Source of the DNA: JBDTMT01 sp033764095
GTDB taxonomy: Bacteria; Desulfobacterota; Binatia; HRBIN30; CADEER01
DNA: 36,136 nucleotides
Direction of reading: 5' to 3'
NCBI GenBank assembly: GCA_033764095.1
Contig: JANRJF010000479.1
Span: 1-36,136 of the forward strand
The notes beneath the pieces are model-generated. The model was given only the letters and a program-made list of their open reading frames with translations, had not been told where the DNA came from and ran no database searches. Position numbers and translations under genes: made by a program. The first letter of the stretch is position 1; the number at the start of each line of letters is the position of its first letter. Of the stretch, positions 27,575 through 36,032 are shown one piece after another.

Positions 27575-27775
27575 ATGCGCGTCACGGTGAACGGCGATGC
27601 GCGCGAGCTGCGCGACGGCCTGACGGTGGACGAGTTGGTCCACGCACTCGGCCTCGGCACGCGCCGCGTCGCGGTCGAGATCAACCTCGACGTGGTGCCG
27701 CGCACCGAGTACGCGCAGCGCGCGCTGCACGACGGCGACGTGGTCGAGGTCGTGCAGTTCGTCGGCGGCGGGTGA
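27575..27775 (+). CDS. thiS: sulfur carrier protein ThiS
   Basis: A 66-residue ubiquitin-like carrier with MRVTVNGDARELRDG, NLDVVPRTEY and the C-terminal VVQFVGGG, whose final Gly-Gly is adenylated and thiocarboxylated to supply sulfur for the thiazole ring. It overlaps or nearly touches thiG. No TPP riboswitch is apparent in the 79 bases between it and the divergent purH. Confidence 0.9.
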   Translation: MRVTVNGDARELRDGLTVDELVHALGLGTRRVAVEINLDVVPRTEYAQRALHDGDVVEVVQFVGGG

Positions 27776-27783
27776 GCGAGACG

Positions 27784-28560
27784 ATGACCACCGATCCCTT
27801 CGTACTGGGCGGCCGCACCTACCGGTCGCGACTGATCGTCGGCACCGGCAAGTACAAGGACTTCGCCGAGACGCGCGCCGCGATCGATGCCGCCGGCGCC
27901 GAGATCGTCACCGTCGCGGTGCGGCGCGTGAACATCACCGATCCGCAGCAGGCCAACCTGCTCGACCATCTCGACCTGACGCGCATCACCATCCTGCCCA
28001 ACACCGCCGGCTGCTACCCCGCCGCCGACGCCATCCGCACCGCGCGCCTGGCGCGCGAGGCCGGCGTCGGCGCGCTGGTCAAGGTCGAGGTGATCGGCGA
28101 CGAGCGCACGCTGTTCCCCGATATGGGCGCGACGCTGGAGGCGTCGCAGGTGCTGGTGCGCGAGGGCTTCACCGTGCTGCCCTACATCATGGACGACCCG
28201 GTCGCCTGCCAGCGCTTCGCCGACATCGGCTGCGCGGCGGTGATGCCGCTGGCGGCGCCGATCGGCTCCGGCCTCGGCATCCGCAACCCGACCAACCTGC
28301 GCATCATCATCGAGCAGGCGACACTGCCGGTGATCGTCGACGCCGGCGTCGGCACGGCGTCGGACGTCGCGCTGGCGATGGAGCTGGGCTGCGACGCGGT
28401 GCTGCTCAACACCGCCATCGCCGGCGCCAAGCATCCGATCCTGATGGCCGAGGCGATGCGCCTCGGCGTCGAGGCCGGACGCAAAGCGTTCCGCGCCGGC
28501 CGCATCGGCAAGAAGCTCTACGCCACCGCCTCGAGCCCGCTCGACGGGCTGATCGAGTGA
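27784..28560 (+). CDS. thiG: thiazole synthase
   Basis: A 258-residue TIM-barrel enzyme that joins deoxyxylulose phosphate, dehydroglycine and ThiS-thiocarboxylate into the thiazole phosphate. Seen: RLIVGTGKYKDF near the start, VAVRRVNI with the Arg-rich strand, LPNTAGCYPA, KVEVIGDE with the Schiff-base lysine, MPLAAPIGSGLGI and DAGVGTASDVALAMELGCD. The ATG at 27784 is chosen; a GTG at 27772 overlapping the thiS stop (GTGA) would add four residues and is equally possible. Confidence 0.94.
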   Translation: MTTDPFVLGGRTYRSRLIVGTGKYKDFAETRAAIDAAGAEIVTVAVRRVNITDPQQANLLDHLDLTRITILPNTAGCYPAADAIRTARLAREAGVGALVKVEVIGDERTLFPDMGATLEASQVLVREGFTVLPYIMDDPVACQRFADIGCAAVMPLAAPIGSGLGIRNPTNLRIIIEQATLPVIVDAGVGTASDVALAMELGCDAVLLNTAIAGAKHPILMAEAMRLGVEAGRKAFRAGRIGKKLYATASSPLDGLIE

Positions 28561-28591
28561 GCCGCGCGCCGTCGTCGGTCGCTGCCGAGGC

Positions 28592-29254
28592 GTGATGCCG
28601 ACACCTGACGACCGGCGACCGATCGCGACGCCGGCCGCGTGGCGCGTCACCCTGGTCACCGATCGCGCAGCGACCGCGGGTCGGCCGCTGCTTGAAGTCG
28701 TCGCCGCGGCGCTCGCCGCTGGGGTCGGCGCGGTGCAGCTGCGCGAACGCGGCCTGCCAACGCGCGAGTTGCTGGCGCTCGCCGAAACGTTGCGCGCCGC
28801 GACAGCCGAAGTCGGCGCCGCGTTGCTGATCAATGATCGCGTCGACGTCGCGCTCGCCTGCGGCGCCGACGGGGTCCACCTGCCGGCGCACGGCATGACG
28901 GTGGCGGAAGCGCGGGCGCTGCTCGGACCGACGCGGCTGATCGGCGTCTCGACGCACGCGCCGGCCGAGGTCGCCGCCGCGGCCGCCGCCGGCGCCGACT
29001 TCGCCGTCTTCGGCCCGCTGTTCGACACCCCGTCGAAGCGCCCCTACGGCGCCCCGCTCGGAGTTGCTGCGCTTGCCGCCGCCCGCAGCGCGGCACCGGC
29101 GTTGCCGTTGATCGCCATCGGAGGAATCGACGCCGGTAACGCGGACCAGGTTCGCGCGCACGGCGCGGACGGTATCGCGGTCATCCGCGCCGTCCTGTCG
29201 GCCGGCGATCCCGGGCGCGCCGTGCAGGACCTGCGGCGCGGCTTCGGCGCGTAG
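28592..29254 (+). CDS. thiE: thiamin-phosphate synthase
   Basis: A 220-residue TIM-barrel enzyme that joins the thiazole and pyrimidine phosphates to thiamin phosphate. Seen: VTLVTDR, VQLRERG, LLINDRVDVALA, GADGVHLPA, LIGVSTHAPAE, FAVFGPLFDTPSK and AIGGIDAGN. The GTG at 28592 is directly followed by an ATG at 28595 that may be the real start. It lies 31 bases after thiG; together thiS-thiG-thiE form a short thiamin operon without thiF, thiO/H, thiC or thiD in view. Confidence 0.93.
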   Translation: MMPTPDDRRPIATPAAWRVTLVTDRAATAGRPLLEVVAAALAAGVGAVQLRERGLPTRELLALAETLRAATAEVGAALLINDRVDVALACGADGVHLPAHGMTVAEARALLGPTRLIGVSTHAPAEVAAAAAAGADFAVFGPLFDTPSKRPYGAPLGVAALAAARSAAPALPLIAIGGIDAGNADQVRAHGADGIAVIRAVLSAGDPGRAVQDLRRGFGA

Positions 29255-29259
29255 CGCGC

Positions 29260-29326
29260 TTCACCACGACGACACGGCGGCACAACGAATCACAACGTCG
29301 TTGTGCCGTCGTGTCGTTGTGGTGAA
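29260..29326. repeat. ACGACACA-family inverted repeat, copy 2 (convergent gap)
   Basis: The outer ends are TTCACCACGACGACACGGCG and its inverse ending GTTGTGGTGAA, with a centre of only about 10 bases, so a nearly continuous 30-bp hairpin can form. It fills the gap between the converging thiE and moaA genes. The outer TTCACCAC is shared with the CACAGAG family, although the inner words differ. Confidence 0.88.
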
Positions 29327-29348
29327 TCCGCGGCCTGCGAAGGCGCTC

Positions 29349-30374
29349 TCACCCGCCGCGGGTGTGCATCTCGAGGTGCGGATCGCGCTGCAGTTCGTCC
29401 GCCGGCAGCAGTGGGCTGCGGTCGCGTGCGGCGAGGCGCTGCTCGGCGCCGCGGTCGGTGCGGCCGCCCCAGATGCCGGCGATGAAGTCGGCGAGCTCGG
29501 CGCGCGGCGCGCCGGCGCGCAGGCGCTGGCGCAGGTCTGTGCCGAGGCGGGCGTAGAGGCAGAGGTACCACAGGCCGTCGGCGGTGAGGCGGGCGCGATC
29601 GCAACTGCGGCAGAACGGCTGGGTGGTGGATGAGATGATGCCGAACACCGTGCCGTCGGCGAGGCGGAAGCGGTCGGCGGGGGCCGACGACTCCTCGCGC
29701 AGCGGCTCGATGCGGCCGTAGCGCGCGCCGAGATCGGCGAGCATGGCGTCGCGCGCGTACACCTTGTCCCACTGCCAGTGGGTCGCGCCGCCGACGTCCA
29801 TGTATTCGATGAAGCGCACCTCGGCGCCGAACGGGCGGGCGAATTCGATCAGCGCGGCGAGCTCGTCGTCGTTCACGCCGCGCATCACCACCGTGTCGAT
29901 CTTCAGCGGCCGGAAGCCGGCCGCGTCGGCGGCGCGGATTCCCTCCAGCACCTGCGCCAGGCTGTCGCGTCGGGTCAGCTGTTCGAAGCGCTCCGGGCGC
30001 AGCGTGTCGAGGCTGACCGTCAGCCGGTGCAGACCAGCCTCCTTGAGCGCCGCCGCCTGCTCGGCGAGCAGCACCCCGTTGGTGGTCATCGCCAGGTCGC
30101 GCAGCGCCGGCTTGGCGGCCAGCAGTCGCACCAGCGCGGGCAGGCCGTGGCGCAGCAGCGGCTCGCCGCCGGTGAGGCGGACGCGATCGATGCCGACGTC
30201 GGTGAACGCGTCGACCAGCGTCGCGATCTCCTCGAAGCTCAGGATGTCGCGGCGCGGCAGCCAGGCGTAGTGCTCCTCCGGCATGCAGTAGGCGCACCGC
30301 AGGTTGCAGCGGTCGGTGACCGAGATGCGCAGGTTGCGGAGCGGCCGGCCCTGCCGGTCGGCGACGGGAGACAT
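29349..30374 (-). CDS. moaA: GTP 3',8-cyclase MoaA (molybdenum cofactor synthesis)
   Basis: A 341-residue radical-SAM enzyme that converts GTP to the cyclic precursor of molybdopterin, with MoaC. The SAM cluster motif is CNLRCAYC (Cys23, 27, 30); the second 4Fe-4S site is Cys255-X2-Cys258-X13-Cys272 (FCRSCDRARL, LCLYA). RLTGGEPLLR and IEYMDVG are also typical, and the protein ends in the conserved Gly-Gly tail (TRGG). The start at 30374 is chosen because the radical-SAM domain begins at once; the longer open frame upstream is antisense to the esterase gene. No other moa gene is adjacent. Confidence 0.94.
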   Translation of the reverse strand: MSPVADRQGRPLRNLRISVTDRCNLRCAYCMPEEHYAWLPRRDILSFEEIATLVDAFTDVGIDRVRLTGGEPLLRHGLPALVRLLAAKPALRDLAMTTNGVLLAEQAAALKEAGLHRLTVSLDTLRPERFEQLTRRDSLAQVLEGIRAADAAGFRPLKIDTVVMRGVNDDELAALIEFARPFGAEVRFIEYMDVGGATHWQWDKVYARDAMLADLGARYGRIEPLREESSAPADRFRLADGTVFGIISSTTQPFCRSCDRARLTADGLWYLCLYARLGTDLRQRLRAGAPRAELADFIAGIWGGRTDRGAEQRLAARDRSPLLPADELQRDPHLEMHTRGG

Positions 30375-30494
30375 CCGCCGGGCAGTATGCCGGGGCCGCG
30401 CGAGGCGCGGAAGAGCCCCCCGCCGGATGATCGTCACCGGCGTCGACGTTGAGGGCGGCGGCCGAACGTGGCATCCCGGGCACAGGCCCACCCG

Positions 30495-31490
30495 ATGTCG
30501 ATCAGCATTCTCCCCGTCCCCAGCCGCGTCCTCGCCGGCAATCCGCTCGGCGACGCGGCCGAGCGGCGGGTGCCGGTCTACCTGCCGCCCGGCTACGAGG
30601 ACTCGGCCGAGCGCTATCCGGTGGTGCTGTTCCTCGCCGGCTTCGGCGGCGGCGGCACCTATCTGCTGTCCGAATCGTTGTGGGGCGAGACGCTGCCGCA
30701 GCGCCTCGACCGCCTGATCCGCGCCGGCGTGGTGCGGCCGCTGATCCTGGTGATGGCGGACTGCCTGACCCGCTACGGCGGCAGCCAGTACATCAACTCC
30801 GCCGGCACCGGCCGCTACGAGGACCACCTGGTCGACGAGCTGATCCCGCTGATCGACGCCAGCTTCCGCACCGAGCCGCGGCGCGAGCGCCGCGCGGTGA
30901 TGGGCAAGAGCTCCGGCGGCTACGGCGCGACGGTGCTGGCGATGCGCCACCCCGAGGTGTTCGGCGCCGCCGTCGACCACTCCGGCGACAAGTACTTCGA
31001 CCACTGCTATCGCGCCGACATCCCCGCCTGCGTCGCGGCGCTGGCGGCCTACGACGCCTCGCCGGCGCGCTTCCTCGCCGCGTTCCCGCAGCCGCCGACC
31101 AACCGCGGCCGCCACTGGTTCACGCTGGTCAACATGCTGGCGATGGCCTCGTGCTACTCGCCCAACCCGGACGACCCGGCCGGTTTCGACCTGCCCTTCG
31201 ACCCGCAGACCGGCGAGCTGCGCGACGCGGTGTGGCAGCGCTGGCTGGCGCACGATCCGGTCGAGCTCGCCGCCATGCACGTCGGCTCGTTGCAGCGCCT
31301 GGCGCTGTACTATCTCGACTGCGGGCGCTGGGACGAGCACCACCTGCAGCTCGGCAACCGCATCTACACCCGCCGCCTGAGCGCTCTCGGCGTGCCGCAC
31401 GTCTACGAGGAATTCGACGGCGGCCACATGAACGTCGCGCACCGCTACGACGGCTCGCTGCAGCGCCTCTCGGCGCTGTGGGGTGCCTGA
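30495..31490 (+). CDS. alpha/beta-hydrolase of the esterase D / feruloyl esterase-like family
   Basis: A 331-residue protein of the PF00756 esterase type. Seen: RVPVYLPPGYED, VVLFLAGFGGGG, the nucleophile elbow GKSSGGYGA with Ser139, a likely acid residue in DCGRWDEHHL and the catalytic His in GGHMNVAHRY. No signal peptide is evident, so it is probably cytosolic. The ATG at 30495 is preferred; a GTG at 30468 would add nine residues. It is divergent from moaA over 120 bases, which should contain both promoters. The substrate is unknown. Confidence 0.85.
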   Translation: MSISILPVPSRVLAGNPLGDAAERRVPVYLPPGYEDSAERYPVVLFLAGFGGGGTYLLSESLWGETLPQRLDRLIRAGVVRPLILVMADCLTRYGGSQYINSAGTGRYEDHLVDELIPLIDASFRTEPRRERRAVMGKSSGGYGATVLAMRHPEVFGAAVDHSGDKYFDHCYRADIPACVAALAAYDASPARFLAAFPQPPTNRGRHWFTLVNMLAMASCYSPNPDDPAGFDLPFDPQTGELRDAVWQRWLAHDPVELAAMHVGSLQRLALYYLDCGRWDEHHLQLGNRIYTRRLSALGVPHVYEEFDGGHMNVAHRYDGSLQRLSALWGA

Positions 31491-31500
31491 ATCGCCTCGC

Positions 31501-32247
31501 CTACTTCTTCACGATCGGGGCGCGCAGCTGCACCGGCGGTGCTTTGTGGCGGTCGCGCAGGCGCAGGTTGAGCATCTCGACCATCACCGAGAAGCCCATG
31601 GCGAAATAGATGTAGCCGCGCGGGATGTGGAAGTGCAGGCCGTCGGCGATCAGCGCGACGCCGATCAGCAGCAGGAAGCTGAGCGCCAGCATCTTCACCG
31701 TCGGGTGGGCCTCGACGAAGTCGCCGATGGTGCCGGAGAAGAACATCATCATCACCACCGCGATCATCACCGCGGCGACCATCACCGGCACGTCGTTGGT
31801 CATGCCGACGGCGGTGATCACCGAGTCGAGCGAGAAGACGATGTCGAGCAGCACGATCTGCGTGATCACCATGTTGAACGACGGGTGCACGCGCACCGAC
31901 ACCTCGTGCTCGGCGCCCTCCAGCTTGTCGTGGATCTCGTAGGTGCTCTTGGCGAGCAGGAAGAGGCCGCCGAGCAGCAGGATGAGGTCGCGCCCCGAGA
32001 CCTCCTGGCCCAGCACGCCGAACAGCGGCGCGGTGAGGCGCACCAGCCAGCTCAGCGACAGCAGCAGCAGGACGCGCGTGATCATCGCCAGGCCGAGACC
32101 GATGACGCGGGCGCGCTGCTGCAGGTCCTTGCGCAGCTTGCCGGCGAGAATCGAGATGAAGACGATGTTGTCGATGCCGAGCACCAGCTCGAGCACCGTC
32201 AACGTCGCCAGGGCGATCCACATCTCCGGGTTCGACAACGCGTCCAT
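31501..32247 (-). CDS. TerC family integral membrane protein
   Basis: A 248-residue membrane protein with about seven helices. Family marks are ELVLGIDNIVFISILAGKL near the N-terminus and VLLDIVFSLDSVITAVG in the middle, both with the conserved membrane aspartates proposed to bind metal, and ALIADGLHFHIPRGYIYFAMGFS near the end. TerC proteins are linked to manganese efflux or metal loading of exported proteins and to tellurite resistance. It converges on the esterase gene with ten bases between stops. The frame extends upstream through a repeat, which is not taken as coding. Confidence 0.9.
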   Translation of the reverse strand: MDALSNPEMWIALATLTVLELVLGIDNIVFISILAGKLRKDLQQRARVIGLGLAMITRVLLLLSLSWLVRLTAPLFGVLGQEVSGRDLILLLGGLFLLAKSTYEIHDKLEGAEHEVSVRVHPSFNMVITQIVLLDIVFSLDSVITAVGMTNDVPVMVAAVMIAVVMMMFFSGTIGDFVEAHPTVKMLALSFLLLIGVALIADGLHFHIPRGYIYFAMGFSVMVEMLNLRLRDRHKAPPVQLRAPIVKK

Positions 32248-32301
32248 GGGCGGCGCTCTTATGTGACGCGGCGGGCGCGGCCAAGGGGCGGCGGGCGGTT
32301 C

Positions 32302-32370
32302 GGAAGCGACGAGCGATGAGCGATGAGCAATGAGTGGGCGCTCCCTCATCGCTCGTCGCTCATCGCTTCC
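32302..32370. repeat. GCGATGA 7-base-word inverted repeat, copy 2 (divergent gap)
   Basis: GGAAGCGACGAGCGATGAGC and its inverse ending CATCGCTTCC, loop of about 18 bases. It lies between the divergent TerC-family and GNAT genes, about 55 and 77 bases from the starts. Confidence 0.9.
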
Positions 32371-32446
32371 ACACCCGCGCACCACCCGATCGCACGAACG
32401 CAGAAGCGCCTTGCCGCGGCGGGCGGCGGCCGGTTAGCGCTGGCGC

Positions 32447-32926
32447 ATGAGAGACTACCGCATCCGCCGGGCCGCGGTCGGCGACGCGGCGGGCATCGGC
32501 TGGCATCGGGCGGCGATGTTCCGCGACATGGGCTGGATCGACGAGGACGAGCTCGAGGGGCTGACCGCGACCTGCCGCGCGGCGATGGCCGTGGCGCTGG
32601 CGAGCGGCGAGTATCTCGGCTGGGTGGTCGAGCGCGACGGCGGGCTGGTCGCCGGCGGCGGCGTGCTGGTGCGGCCGCTGCTGCCCGGTCCCGGCCATCC
32701 GGACGGCGGCCGCGAGGCGTACGTGCTCAACGTGTATGTCGAGCCCGCGCATCGCCGCCACGGCCTGGCGCGCCGGTTGATGGAAGAGATCCTCGCGTGG
32801 AGCCGTACGTCCGGCATCCGGCGCGTCAGCCTGCACGCCTCCGACGCCGGCCGGCCGCTCTATCTCGCTCTCGGCTTCACGCCGACGAATGAGCTCAGGA
32901 GGGAAGCGATGAGCGACGAGCGATGA
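32447..32926 (+). CDS. GNAT family N-acetyltransferase
   Basis: A 159-residue acetyltransferase: strand RIRRAAVGDA, a central AYVLNVYVEPAHRRHGLARRLM with the acetyl-CoA loop (H/R-R-x-G-L-A), SLHASDAGRPLYLALGF as motif B. The acceptor is unknown. The last residues, EAMSDER, are encoded by the inverted repeat that follows, and the same tail occurs on the convergent neighbour. A natural C-terminus probably lay near GFTPTNEL. Confidence 0.87.
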   Translation: MRDYRIRRAAVGDAAGIGWHRAAMFRDMGWIDEDELEGLTATCRAAMAVALASGEYLGWVVERDGGLVAGGGVLVRPLLPGPGHPDGGREAYVLNVYVEPAHRRHGLARRLMEEILAWSRTSGIRRVSLHASDAGRPLYLALGFTPTNELRREAMSDER

Positions 32927-32980
32927 GCGATGAGTGGACCTGCGCCACTGCCGCCCTCATCGCTCATCGCTCATCGCTTT
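32903..32980. repeat. GCGATGA 7-base-word inverted repeat, copy 3 (both genes end in it)
   Basis: The left arm GAAGCGATGAGCGACGAGCG and the right arm CTCATCGCTCATCGC..CTTT are inverted around a 20-base centre. The GNAT gene (plus) stops at 32926 in the left arm and the fused isomerase/DUF924 gene (minus) stops at 32957 in the right arm; both read Ala-Met-Ser-Asp-Glu-Arg-stop. Confidence 0.92.
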
Positions 32981-34147
32981 CAACTCCTCCGCCGTGCTGG
33001 TGCGGCCGAGCACCGCGTTGCGCGCCGGGAAGCGGCCGAAGCGGGCGATCGTCTGCTGGTGGCCGCGCGCGTGGGCGAGGAACTGCTCGGCGGCGTCGCG
33101 CAGCTCCGGCGGCGCGTCGGCGGCGAGCGCGGTGTAGGCGCCGACACTGCGCGCCTGGATGGCGGGATCCTCGCTGTGCTCGAGCGGCAGGTAGAAGACG
33201 CTGCGGGCGAAGAAGTCGAGCTGGCAGTCGAGTCCGGCGTCGATGCCGGTGAGCACCAGGCGCAGCGCGTAGGGGTCGGCGGCATAGGCGTCGACGCGGT
33301 CGCGGTAGACGTTGCGGGTGAACTGATCGAGCAGCACCACCAGCGCCAGGCGGCCGCGCGCGCTGCCGGCCCAGTGGTCGAGCTGGCGATGGGTGGCGGC
33401 GCAGACCAAGCCGCCGAAGCGCCGGCGCACCTCGGCGTCGAAGTCCGGATCGGCGGTGAACCAGCGCACGACGCGGGCGCGGCGCGGCGCGGCCGCTTCG
33501 TCCGCCGGGCCGAACCAGAACGCCAGCACCTCCTCGATGGGCGCGGTGTCGGGGGGCCCGACCGCGGCGTCGATCGCCGCCTCGAGCCGGTCGTTGCCCC
33601 AGAACAGCTCGTCACCGACGGTGCACGACGGGGCGCCGAAGATGCCGCGCGCGATCGCCGCGTCGGTCTGCGCGCGCAGCGCCTGCTTGACGTCGTCCGC
33701 CTGGGCGCGCGCCAGCCAGGTCGCGGCCGACTGGCCGATGGCCTCCAGGATCTCACCGATCACCGGCGCCTCGCCGATGGCGCGGTCGGCGGCGAAGTTG
33801 GCGGTGTACACGGCGCGCACGAAACGGCCGATCCACGGCTCCGCGGCGGCGGCGCAGGCGACGCGCGCGGCGACCAGGCTGCCGCGCGGGAAGGCGCTCG
33901 GGCGGCGCAGCGGCACACCGGCGGCGGCGCACAGCCGCTCCATGTCGCGCCACATGTTGCGCCCCTTCACCGGGTAGATGTTGAACGGCGAGTCGTTCCA
34001 GCCCTGCGCGGCGAAGATCGGACCGAGCAGGAACGGGCGCCAGCGCAACGGCACGCCGGCGGCGGCGCACAGCGCCTCGACCCGCATCGCGGCGGGATAG
34101 GAGTAGGTGCTGGCGAACTCGAACCAGAACTCGAGCGGGGCGGGCAT
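32957..34147 (-). CDS. fusion of 2-hydroxychromene-2-carboxylate isomerase-like (DsbA/kappa-GST) and DUF924 domains
   Basis: A 396-residue two-domain protein. Residues 1-198: DsbA-fold isomerase of the HCCA/kappa-GST type, with FWFEFASTYSYPAAMR (Ser13 at the usual catalytic place), RWRPFLLGPIF, FNIYPVKGRNMWRDMERL, IFGAPSCTVGDELFWGNDRLE. Residues 203-390: DUF924 with VLAFWFGPADEA, LVVLLDQFTRNVYR, YLPLEHSEDPAIQ and RFGRFPARNAVLGR. HCCA isomerases use glutathione in aromatic degradation; DUF924 is uncharacterised. There is no frameshift or stop between them. The C-terminal tail AMSDER comes from a repeat. It follows the histidine kinase gene by ten bases. Confidence 0.88.
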   Translation of the reverse strand: MPAPLEFWFEFASTYSYPAAMRVEALCAAAGVPLRWRPFLLGPIFAAQGWNDSPFNIYPVKGRNMWRDMERLCAAAGVPLRRPSAFPRGSLVAARVACAAAAEPWIGRFVRAVYTANFAADRAIGEAPVIGEILEAIGQSAATWLARAQADDVKQALRAQTDAAIARGIFGAPSCTVGDELFWGNDRLEAAIDAAVGPPDTAPIEEVLAFWFGPADEAAAPRRARVVRWFTADPDFDAEVRRRFGGLVCAATHRQLDHWAGSARGRLALVVLLDQFTRNVYRDRVDAYAADPYALRLVLTGIDAGLDCQLDFFARSVFYLPLEHSEDPAIQARSVGAYTALAADAPPELRDAAEQFLAHARGHQQTIARFGRFPARNAVLGRTSTAEELKAMSDER

Positions 34148-34157
34148 GCCCGCCTGC

Positions 34158-35996
34158 TTAACGCGAGCTCGCCACCTGCGCCATCACCGGGCGTTGGCCG
34201 AGCGGCAGGCGCAGGCGGAAGGTGGCGCCGCCGTCGGGATTGGCGATCGCCCACAGGCGTCCGTTGTGCGACTCGGCGATGGTGCGGCTGATCGACAGCC
34301 CCATGCCGAGGCCGGTCGGCTTGGTCGAGAAGAAGGGCTCGAAGACGTGGTCGGCGACGTCGGGCGGCAGGCCGGGTCCGCTGTCGCGCACGCTCAGCTC
34401 GACCTCGTCGCCGGGCAACGCGCGGGTGGTGATGCGCAGGCGGCGCGTCCCGTTCGACGCCGCCATCGCCTCGATCGCGTTGCGCAGCAGGTTGAGCACC
34501 ACCTGCTCGATCTGGATGGCGTCGCCGAGGACGCGCGGCAGCGCGTCGGCGAGCTCACACGCCACCTCGACGCTCTGCTGGCGCGCCTCCGGCTCGACGA
34601 TGCGCAGCGCCTCGGTCGCCACCTCGTTGAGGTCGACCCAGTCCTGCCGGGTCGCGTCCTTGCGGATCAGGTGGCGCAGGCGGCGGATGATCTCGCCGGC
34701 GCGCAGCGCCTCGGCCGCGATGCTGTCGATCACCGGCAGCACCGCCGCGACGTCGTGCGGCCTGTCGCGCAGGCGGCGCGCGCTGCCGGTGGCGTAGTTG
34801 ACGATCGCCGCTAGCGGCTGGTTGATCTCGTGCGCCAGGCCGGCCGCCATCTCGCCCATGGTCGACAGGCGCAACACGTGCGTCAGCTCGGCCTGGTGCT
34901 GGCGGGCGGCCTCCTCGGCGCGGTGGCGCTCGCTGACGTCGCTGCTGAAGATCGCCAGCCCGGTGACGACGCCGGCGCGCACGATCGGATTGAACGACGT
35001 GACGAAGTAGCGCGTGCCGCTCGGCTGCTGCGAGCTGTGCGCGACCTCGAAGCGCTCGCCGGCCAGGCCGCGCTGATACAGCGGCGCCCAGAACTCCTCG
35101 AACTCGCGCCGCGCGGCGGGCGGAAAGGCGGCGAGCTGGTCCGGCATCGCGACGCCGTGCGCGGCGGCGAAGCGGCGCCGCACCACCGCATTGCAGGCGG
35201 TCAGATTGAGCTCGCGGTCGATCGACCAGATCGCGTCGTCGGCGTTCTCGATCACCGCCGTCGCCGCCGCCTCGGACTGGCGCAGCTCGTCGAGCGTGCG
35301 GGCGCGCTCGCCGATCTCGGCCTGCAGCGCCTGGTTGACGCGCTCCAGCTCGGCGGTGCGCTCGATGACGCGCGCCTCGAGCTGCTCGTTGAGCCGCCGC
35401 ACCTCCTGCTCGGCGCGGCGCTGCTCGGCCTGGCGGCGTGCCAGCGCCTGGCGGCTCGCCTCGAACTCGGCGGCGACGTAGATCGACGCACCCAGGCCGA
35501 TTGCCAGGCCGAGCACCGGATAGCGCAGCAGGTTGTCGATGCTGCCCTCCGCCAGCACCATGGTCGCCACCGTCGACAGCGTCGCGATGGCGACCACGAC
35601 CACCTGCGGCCCGACGCCCCAGGGCAGCAGCGTCGCCGCCGCCAGCGCGACGGCGAGCGTCAGCAGCATGGTCGTCTGGCCCTCCCCGGCCATCAGCGCC
35701 GAGGCGGTGCTCAGCGCGTACATCGCGGCGATGCAGGTGAGACCGACGAAGACGACCTGGCGGCGGGTGCGCGGCCCGCGCAGCGCGCTCAACGACCAGC
35801 CGATGACGGCCAGCGCGGCGAGCTTCATGCTCCAGTACAGCGCCAGCTCGTCGCGCTGCAGCAGGCGTAGGTCGAAGAGCGCGAACAGGATGATCGGCGC
35901 GATGCACAACGTCACCGCGATGCGCAGCCGGCGCGCCAGCAATGCGGCACCGCTGGCGTCGGGGTCGAGCGGGGGAACGAGCGGCTCGGCGTGCAC
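34158..35996 (-). CDS. membrane PAS-domain sensor histidine kinase (FixL/DctB-like class)
   Basis: A 612-residue kinase. Residues about 25-175: five or six membrane segments; 185-242: coiled coil (RRLNEQLEARVIERTAELE); about 243-360: one PAS domain (ENADDAIWSIDRELNLTACN to GLAIFSSDVSER, read in parts); H-box GEMAAGLAHEINQPLAAI with His389; N-box LLRNAIEAM; G1 VRDSGPGLP; F and G2 boxes VFEPFFSTKPTGLGMGLSIS. This class usually phosphorylates a FixJ/NtrC-like regulator, which is not visible; it might lie outside the window. The signal is unknown; the PAS domain lacks an obvious haem-ligating His as in FixL. It starts 36 bases after the stop of the partial gene. Confidence 0.9.
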   Translation of the reverse strand: MHAEPLVPPLDPDASGAALLARRLRIAVTLCIAPIILFALFDLRLLQRDELALYWSMKLAALAVIGWSLSALRGPRTRRQVVFVGLTCIAAMYALSTASALMAGEGQTTMLLTLAVALAAATLLPWGVGPQVVVVAIATLSTVATMVLAEGSIDNLLRYPVLGLAIGLGASIYVAAEFEASRQALARRQAEQRRAEQEVRRLNEQLEARVIERTAELERVNQALQAEIGERARTLDELRQSEAAATAVIENADDAIWSIDRELNLTACNAVVRRRFAAAHGVAMPDQLAAFPPAARREFEEFWAPLYQRGLAGERFEVAHSSQQPSGTRYFVTSFNPIVRAGVVTGLAIFSSDVSERHRAEEAARQHQAELTHVLRLSTMGEMAAGLAHEINQPLAAIVNYATGSARRLRDRPHDVAAVLPVIDSIAAEALRAGEIIRRLRHLIRKDATRQDWVDLNEVATEALRIVEPEARQQSVEVACELADALPRVLGDAIQIEQVVLNLLRNAIEAMAASNGTRRLRITTRALPGDEVELSVRDSGPGLPPDVADHVFEPFFSTKPTGLGMGLSISRTIAESHNGRLWAIANPDGGATFRLRLPLGQRPVMAQVASSR

Positions 35997-36032
35997 GGCC
36001 GGAGCCTAGCGCAGCTCGGACCCGCTTGGCGA

